This document shows, piece by piece, positions 57,001 through 64,000 of a DNA stretch of 64,000 nucleotides. Made by a program: the position numbers and the translations under genes. The notes under the pieces are model-generated. The model did no database searches. It saw nothing but the letters and a program-made list of their open reading frames with translations, and had not been told where the DNA came from. Position 1 is the first letter of the stretch. The number at the start of each line of letters is the position of its first letter. Source of the DNA: Abelmoschus esculentus (taxonomy: Eukaryota; Streptophyta; Magnoliopsida; Malvales; Malvaceae); the NCBI GenBank assembly GCA_035048815.1, contig JAUCBN010000025.1:7526501-7590500 (forward strand). The letters run 5' to 3'.

Positions 57001-60000
57001 TGATATGCTCCAACTCTCCAAAGATGCTTGTAGAGAGATGCTTTGATTGCTCGAACTTTAGAATGCAAGCAAGTGATATGATCTTAATCGGTGCCTATTT
57101 TCTCTATGGTTTGATCATATCATTGAAAATCTTCAAGACTGGTTCTAAGGGAGTTCTACCTTACTTTATCTTCTATTATCTATTTATGCATTGACAAGCA
57201 TGCTTTTGCTATTTAAGTAATGTTTCGTGATTGCATAACCACATCTTTATATTATTCTAAATCATCTTATTCTTAATATTAATTAAACTACATTGTTCTA
57301 GCTCATTTTAGCTTATTTCAATTCATTTCAGCTTATACATTGTTTACTTATTATTTCAACTATTTGATAATAGTACGAGGAAGCTTAAAGACATCAAGGG
57401 TAGCTCAACGTAGCTTGGGAAGACTTATGACAGCTTGGAACAGCTCAAGGACGGCTCAAACGCTTGGAATTGCATAGGAGCTTAAGGGAGGCTTATCATG
57501 AACTTAAAGGAACTATGTAGAGGAGCTCACAAACTTAAAAACCTAGCTCAACCAGCTAAAGTTAGCTCAGAAGAAGCTAAACGGATGGCAATGCTAGAAA
57601 CACAAGGAGTCAACTTCAGAATAGCTTGGGAATTCATGGAACATTCCTACAGTACTTAAAGGACTCAAGGCTAGCTCCATGTCAGCTCACAAAACCCATA
57701 TGAGCTCAAATGAAGCATAATTCAAAATGAGGCCTTAGGAGGTTCGAATCAGCTCCAAAACACTTCTCACACTAGAAGAGAGTATAAGGAAACTAATGGA
57801 CCAACTCACTTTACTAAAGGCAACTCGGATTAGCTTATTTCAACTTCAAACTTTAGCTAAGTCTTTCAGCTAGATAACTCAGTTCAATCCAGCTCACTCC
57901 CAACTCGATTAGCTCAGCTCCAACTATCACTCCCATCTCAACACCCGAAGGTCACCTACCCCTCACCAAGCATCATGTCCGTTCATCATCCACATTAGGA
58001 GACAAGATCATGGAGGGAAAGCAAGTGGGCGTCAAAACAAAGAGATAGCATTTTTCATTGAACAGATTCATAATGGCCCACTTGTTTGCCAATTTCGAGA
58101 AGGATACAAGTCAAATTGGGTTTCGTTGTCTTCATGAAAGTTGTTCCTCTAACTCTTATCTTTCCAACTCATGTTGAATCGCATCAATCCAATATTGAGA
58201 GCTCGAGATATGGTCCAATTACTAAAGACTGTGCAGGCTAGACCGAAAAGTTATAACTCTTCAAATAGATTTGGAGGGAGACACCATTTAAATGAATGGT
58301 TATCCGAATAGTTAGAGGTCATTTCGGTCAAACCCCTTAGAAAACTAGAAATAGGACATGAATTTCATTTTCTAAGACGCAATTCAGAATATATTTTATC
58401 CTTGGTGAGAATTATCATTTAGTTCTTAGAACTTTTTCGACTTATCAAGTACTTTTGTACTTGTGGCGTCAAACCCTTTCTATCCATCTTGATACTTCGG
58501 GTTCTTTTAGTTTAATATACTAAAAGAATCAAGGTTCATTTATCACCACCCTTAAAGATCAATATAAGGTTCAGGATTAGGTTTTCTATAACCTAGTTTC
58601 TTCCTTGAGTATCTTTTAGATACTATTTCCATTTCATAATTCCTTTTCACCATATCATTATCCTTATATATCATTTTATTCCATTCACCATTCTCATCCA
58701 TTATCATCATCATAAAACGTCCTAAACATCCATTCACTCTTATCAACACCACACATCCTTCCACTTCCAAATCAGTCCCTAAACTATTCCCTTCATTCAT
58801 TTCACCTATTCCTTTCATCCATTATCATTAATCCTTGATTTTTGCAGCCACTTCTTGCAAGAGAGTTGCTTCCTTCCTAGGTCCTACAATCAAAATTTAC
58901 CGTTCAACATCATTAACAAGATCGGCACATATCGGCAAGCCTTGCATCACGCTTGTTTCCTGAACAAAAGAATGTTAAAAAGATGATGGAAATAAGATAA
59001 TGATGATTTAAGAAGAGGTTATGGTGTGGGGTATTGTTTAGATGAAAAGGAAGTTTTGGTGAAGGAATGCGTGAGGGATGTTGTTGGTTGATTAAGCAAG
59101 GAAATAGAAGTGTTTAAGTGAAGTAAATGATATGGAAGGATAAGTTAAGGGCTGGTGAAGAATGGTGGACGAAAATGGAAGATGGATGGTGTTTATATGA
59201 TGTTGGAATGATAGTATTCAAAGGGGCAAAGGTTGAACTTATGTTATAAAAACATAAACCCAATCTAGTTGCAACTCTGAGGGTGGTAGATGCACTTAGA
59301 CCTCTTGGAAATGTAATTCCAGAAACCTAAAATATAAAGGATGGAGGGTGACACCACAAATCAAAGAGATGATTTGATACGTCGATAAAGTTCTTAAAAG
59401 AACAAGAATAAGAGATTATCTCACAAACTAAATAATCTGATTCAAAGTTGTCTATCAAATGCCAAAATGGCTACATATTTATAGGAAATGAAAAGGGTGT
59501 GACCAAGGGACATTTCCCTTTGAAAAGGTGGCCGAATAGTGGCTTTGTTTCCATTTCAATTGGTGGTGTCTCCCTCTTTAACCGTTCGGTTGAATGGTGT
59601 CTCCTTCCAATAATTGTTGTAACTTTTCGGTTTAAAATTCCAGCATGCATCGTCTTTAGTAAATTGGACATATCTCGAGTTCCCGATATAGGATTGATGT
59701 GATTCAACATGAGTTAGAAAGATAAGAGATAGAGGAACAACTTTTATGAAGACTCCGAAGCCCAATTCTACTTGTATCCTACTCGAAATTGGCACACAAG
59801 TGGACCATCATGAATCTTCCCAATGAAGAGTGCTATCTCTTAGTTTTGGCGCCCAAAACATGTTTCCCTCCATGGTTGGTCTGTTGTGTCTCTTGGAGAG
59901 AGAACATGTCCTTCCATTGTTGAGTTCAAGGTTGTAGGGTGAGCTAAGATAAGCTGGATGAACTAAGGTTGAGCTGGGTTGAGCTGAGCTAGCTAGCTGT

Positions 60001-60369
60001 TTTAGTTAGTTGAAAGTTCACCATCTTTGAGTGATGATTCGAGCTGAACGGCTAACCCCATAGCTGAGTGATGATTCGAGTTGAAAGTTCACCATAAGAG
60101 TGTGTAGGAGCTGATCTAAATCCCATATGGATGGAAATTGACTATTTGTCGTTTTGAGCTTAATCTAGATTCATGAGCTGGAACGAAGCTAGAATCCACT
60201 TCATTACACTACCTAGGAGTGTTTGGTACATTTTGGTGCTGATTGGAAGCTGGTAAGTGTCTCAAACAATGATTCTTTGTTTTGAGCTCAAATGGTGCAT
60301 TTGAGCTAAAACGAAGCTGGCCGATAGTCCCTTAAGCTGTGTTTAACATAATCTGCAAAGAAACAACTT
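57001..60369 (-). repeat. 5' LTR of element B, outer end lost, with nested A6
   Basis: Starts TGATATGCTCC at the PBS side. Interrupted by A6 (57074-58934), resumes GCAAGCCTTGCATCACG and continues to GCAAAGAAACAACTT, where it meets plus-strand B sequence. Hairpin 1 of family B at 59357-59376. Confidence 0.88.
57069..58939 (+). mobile_element. Solo LTR family A (copy A6), nested in LTR B, with GCAAG duplication
   Basis: LTR 57074-58934 (1861 bp), TGATATGATC to GGCACATATCG (last base changed from A), between perfect GCAAG copies (57069-57073 and 58935-58939). The U3 start is like A1, but the middle (57900-57980) matches A2, suggesting a mosaic. Confidence 0.92.
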
Positions 60370-61024
60370 AAGGTGTCAGAAGGCCATGCACGACAAAAAC
60401 ATGTCATTGCCATTGCAAATGAAGATTCCAGAACAAAGGGGTTCAATTTGAGGACAAATCGACCAAAAGGAGGGGATGATATGTGCACGCCCAACCTTAG
60501 TTATTGTCCATACCTTAAGTCACACAATTCAAATCAGGAAGTTCTACTTAATCCTCTTTATTTACTCAATTCATGTGCTACATTCACTTGCTATCTCATA
60601 TTATATACCTATAATGTTTATTTCCTTATATTACTATTGATAACTTAGTAAGTAGTATTGAACCACACTTTATCTAGCTTATATTATGCATAATTAATAT
60701 TCAACACATGTTTAGTAACATCATACTTATTAGTTTAAATTAATTGTTTCTTTGCAGGTTATGTTAAACACAGCTTAAGGGACTATTGGCTAGCTCTATT
60801 TTAGCTCAAATGCACCATTTATGCTCAAAACAAAGAATCATTGTTTGAGCTACTTACTAACTTCCGATCAGCACCAAAATGTACTAAACACTCCTAGGTA
60901 GCTCAATGAAGTGGATGCTAGCTTTGTTCCAGCTCACAAATCCAAAATGAGCTCAAAAACGACAAATGATGAATTTCAGTCCATATGGGATTCGGATAAG
61001 CTCCTACAAACTCTTAGGGATTAA
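60370..61024 (+). mobile_element. 3' end of plus-strand family B element: pol tail, PPT and partial LTR
   Basis: Pol tail residues (FNLRTNRPKGGDDM), PPT AAAAGGAGGGGA at 60465-60476, then the LTR from 60477 (TGATATGTGCACGCC), cut at 61024 by the Athila-like LTR. It lies head to head with the 5' LTR of the minus-strand B element, so 60369/60370 is a junction between inverted related sequences. Confidence 0.85.
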
Positions 61025-62810
61025 TGATAACTCTGAAAAAGGCTGTATTTTAAGCCTTTTTACTTAAGTTATTTATTGTCCTTAAGCTCATATAGGCTCA
61101 TTTATATGCATTTAAGGCTCATATCATTGCATGTAGTTTCTTATTTATGCCTTGGCATTTTTATTGTGGCAACGGGTGCTATTTCACAGGAAAGGTGGTA
61201 CTTTTGGGTTGTTGTGTGCAGGTAAAGCAAAAATGGGAAGTTGAGGAAATTTGTCATGGCATTTGCAGAAGGATAGCGATTGGAAAATGCCATGGAAAAT
61301 CTGGAGGAATCCTGTGCTAAGCTAAACGACAAGAATATATTTTGAGAAGAGTGTCAGCTGGTGCCATTACAGCATGGCCACAGCCCCCACTGTAGGGGAC
61401 CACAAGCCACCTCAGTAGGGGACCACTGTCACCACTGCAGAAATACCATCATTTGAATGAGGGCAGAACTGGAATTTTTTCTAACCTTTAGGGTTTTTCA
61501 CCCCTTCTTTTTAAGGCATGGTGACCTAAGAAAAGGTAACACCTTTGAGGCCCTTTTTGGGAGCAAAAACATAGAAAAAAGAGGCATCTGTGGAGTGGTT
61601 TGCGGCGGTGGAAAGCTTCCACCTTTCTCCTTTAAGCTCCGGCCAAAGTGTCCTTCATTGATAGAGCTTGAAGGGAGTGACGTGCTAGGCACTCGAGAGG
61701 GGCTAGCATGCTAAGGCGTCCTGTGGTGGTTGAAGAGCCAGCGGCCTGCGCAACCGAGAGTGTCTTCTATCCTCCTTCCTTTGCTTTATTTTTCATATTT
61801 TCTTAAGAGGATGATTAAAAATGTATGTGAACGATACTTTCTTTAATTATTCGTACCACCATGTGTTGCTTTATTTAGGTGGTTGCTACTTTGGATGATT
61901 AACTTTTACATTTTATTAATATATAGCTTTCTATGTGTTTGTGTATTTGCTTTGCTCATTGTTGTTAATCATTTAAGCATTGTAAGAGGCATGAGAGTGT
62001 CCTGTGTTTAGATGCATGTTAGGTGTTCGAGAGAAACCTAGCTATAGATCCTTAGATCATCCGAGAGGAGCTAAGGGAGGATCTACGTGAGAAATGGGCT
62101 TCATATAGTAACCAGAGCCTAATCTAATCTTAGGTACTCGAGAGAGACTTAGGAGAGGGTTTCAACGACTAAAAGGAGTGTGCTTTATCGATAGACTAGT
62201 GTCGCTGCTGAGACCGAGAGGAGATGCCGTGGTATTTTAGTTTGTCAGGTTCCTATGACTCGAGAGAGCGGGAACATTTTAGAAACCTCTGTCGAGTAAA
62301 TATACGCCATAGCTGCTAGATGTTAGTAGAAATAAGGGTTAAGAAGTCCCTAGGAACCTCAACTAATCATTCCTAGGAGAGCTCATCAATAGAGGGTTAG
62401 TACAACATACTGTTTAAACGTGTTCTTGCATCCTGTTTTTGCCTCAGCATTTACAAACTGCTTTTACTATTTTACTTGTCTCTCTACAATCAGATCATCA
62501 TACTCTTTACACACCACTTCCATACAGCTATCGTGCCATCACCATCCATACCATTGTGCCTTGGCATATATTTAGTTGCTTGCATTCTTAAATTGCCATA
62601 GCATATCACCATTACACCGTCAGCGTACATATCCATTTCCACCTATTTCTATCTTTATTTTCCTTTTTAGTTAGTGACACCTTTTTGCCTTGACAATTTT
62701 GACTTACTAGTTACCTCGATCCTCGTGGGAACGATACTCACTGACCCTTTTATTACTTGTACGACTGTGTATACTTGTACATACGTGTTCGCATAATTTA
62801 TAGCACTACA
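61025..62810 (+). repeat. 5' LTR of the Athila-like element
   Basis: Starts TGATAACTCTG inside the B LTR. The end is placed at CACTACA before the PBS; exact end uncertain by about 15 bases. Contains two direct GTAGGGGACCAC copies 23 bp apart (61392 and 61415). Frames such as 61457-61714 are not supported as genes. Confidence 0.8.
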
Positions 62811-62828
62811 CAGAGCGGACCAAGTTTT

Positions 62829-62846
62829 TGGCATTGTTACCGGGGA
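62829..62846 (+). promoter_or_regulatory. Primer-binding site, Asp tRNA type, degraded
   Basis: TGGCATTGTTACCGGGGA against the usual Athila TGGCGCCGTTGCCGGGGA. The four differences are all C to T or G to A. Confidence 0.8.
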
Positions 62847-63000
62847 TCGGCAAGAGAACAGTTTGTCATTTTTACCTTCGCATTTTTGTTTTACTCTGTT
62901 TATTTTCTAGTTCAATTTTACTTGTTTTATTTGTTTTTCTTTTCAGGATTTTTCTCAGTGCATGCCCTGAAGGTTTACTGACGGACCTCTCTATCCTATA

Positions 63001-63945
63001 GTGCCTGAAATTGAGCGTTTGTTTCGTCAAATAAGGCGTACTCAGCGTAGAGCTATGGGCCCACCAATGCAAGACCCAGTAGATCCAAATGTCGGGGCAA
63101 ATCTGAATGCTACTGCACCTCGACCAAGGGCTATTAGGGATCATTTAAATCCTATCTTGGATGATCTTAATCCTGGCATCGTGACACTAGAAATTCAAGC
63201 TACACACTTCGAATTAAAGTCTTTCATATTCAATATGTTGAATTCTATTGGGCAATTTGGAGGGATGGCGCACGAAGACGCAAGGCAACATATTCGAGCT
63301 TTCTTAGAAGTTTGTGATTCTTTCCGTCAACAAGGAGTACATGAGGATGTGTTGAAGCTCAAGCTATTCCCTTATTCTCTATGTGGCCGAGCAAGGGTGT
63401 GGTTGAGTGGAGTATCATCCGGATCCATGGAGTCATGGGTTGATCTGTGCAAGAGCTTTTTGCTGCGGTATAATCCTCCGAATCTACACACCCAACTTAG
63501 AAATGACAGCTTCTTTTCGACAAGGTGATGATGAGTCTATGTGCGAATGTTGGGATCGATACAAGGGATTGCTTCGCAAGTGTACAAATCGTGGATTTCA
63601 AGATTGGACTCATGTTGTGATGTTCTACAACGGAGTCAATGCACCGACCAGAATGATGTTAGATGCCTCGACAAATGGAACTTTACTAGACAGATCACCC
63701 GAGGAGGCATTTGACATTCTTGATAGAATTGCCAACAATGACTATCAATTTCTTTCTACAAGACTTGGAACCGGGAGGAAGGCACAAGGGACATTTGAGC
63801 TTGATTCTAAAGACTCACTATCCGTCCAACTCTCAGCTATCACCAACATGTTGAAGAGCATCAATGTTCCAATGAGGTGAAGGAAGTAAAGATGTCCAGT
63901 TCAACATGTCTGTTATGTCATGGCAATCATCATGAGAGCGAGTGC
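63001..63945 (+). pseudogene. Athila-like gag, frameshifted
   Basis: The first frame (63001-63528; no upstream ATG seen in frame, so the start is uncertain) gives IRDHLNPILDDLNPGIV, NSIGQFGG, FPYSLCGRARVWLSGV and FLLRYNPPNLHTQLRND. A one-base shift near 63515 moves to SFRQGDDESMCECWDRYKGLL, MFYNGVN and DILDRIANNDYQF, ending with a stop at 63878-63880. A CX2CX3HX4C zinc knuckle (CLLCHGNHHESEC) is still readable in another frame at 63907-63945. The domain order and wording match Athila gag. Protease and pol would lie beyond the window. Confidence 0.9.
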
Positions 63946-64000
63946 CTATGAAACCATTAGTCAACCAATTATGTGAGCAACTTCAATAGGAGCAACAACA

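Larger units (their letters stand above)
50636..60369 (-). mobile_element. Ty3/gypsy element B, non-autonomous, minus strand, nested in another B element
   Basis: Element sense: 5' LTR (60369-57001, outer end lost), PBS (56998-56982), leader, gag and protease remnants (56347-55394), pol tail and PPT (55318-54915), 3' LTR (54914-50636). RT, RNase H and integrase are absent. A copy of LTR A sits in each LTR, and the 3' LTR one also holds a C LTR. The target is a plus-strand B element (50398-50635 and 60370 onward). About 600 bp of that target and the outer ~290 bp of the 5' LTR are missing at the right side. Confidence 0.88.
61025..64000 (+). mobile_element. Athila-like Ty3/gypsy element, 5' portion
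   Basis: LTR about 61025-62810, Asp-tRNA-type PBS 62829-62846, leader, then gag from 63001. The lineage is judged from the PBS type, the text AAGTTTTTGGC before it and the gag sequence. The rest of the element lies beyond the window. Confidence 0.87.

Noticed and set aside
35557..61024. Family A LTRs as DNA transposons because of inverted TGATATG termini
   Set aside because: They share TATA position, R/U5 core and hairpin layout with family B, whose PBS and PPT prove LTR status, and all make 5 bp duplications with TG...CA ends.
61457..61714. Open frame of 85 codons in the Athila LTR
   Set aside because: Lies in noncoding LTR, no homology recognised, and the opposite strand is open too.

Overview
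The window looks like plant (eudicot) nuclear heterochromatin. It is AT-rich, holds no convincing intact host gene, and is built from a tandem satellite plus layers of nested retrotransposons. There are plant L1-type LINEs with a C-terminal RNase H, chromovirus-type Ty3/gypsy elements, a Tekay/Del-like element with a chromodomain, and an Athila-like element. A minus-strand coiled-coil reading frame (12142-13254) resembles a DUF7745-type protein I remember as abundant in cotton-like genomes. A malvaceous host is therefore possible, but this is inference only.

Layout. A satellite with a ~169 bp monomer, alternating as a ~338 bp dimer, appears at 1-1620, 26876-27246, 28934-30948 and 49306-49790. 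It reads as one array broken by insertions. Block 1 (1621-26875) holds an unexplained 2.8 kb leader, LINE copy L1 (to 11485), a coiled-coil gene fragment, and LINE copy L2 (14230-26875). L1 is split by a solo LTR (family A). L2 is split by an 8.2 kb gypsy element (family E, 16806-25019), itself interrupted by a solo LTR (family F). The array interval 26876-30948 carries one more family A solo LTR. Block 2 (30949-49305) holds LINE copy L3, split by a family B solo LTR and ended by a family C element that carries two nested family A LTRs. A Tekay-like 3' end with a 3.25 kb LTR (40829-45186) follows, then LINE copy L4. Block 3 (49791-61024) has scrambled LINE and B pieces, then a minus-strand family B element inserted into a plus-strand B element. 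Its LTRs carry nested A and C copies. The 5' third of an Athila-like element (61025-64000) closes the window.

How it fits together. Most junctions can be read from 5 bp target duplications and from the satellite or LINE sequence resuming across them. This gives an insertion order: satellite, then LINEs, then LTR elements up to four layers deep. A lies inside C and C lies inside A, so the two families were active over overlapping periods. Almost every coding region is broken by stops, frameshifts or lost catalytic residues. The most intact frame is the 626-codon 3' half of L1 ORF2.

Most notable signal. The LTRs contain small hairpins downstream of the TATA box whose position is conserved but whose stem sequences differ between families. 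Families A, B and F have a matched pair at nearly constant distances from TATA. Families E and C repeat a 20-nt hairpin module two or three times per LTR. This pattern is what selection on RNA or DNA structure would leave, and I know of no named description of it.
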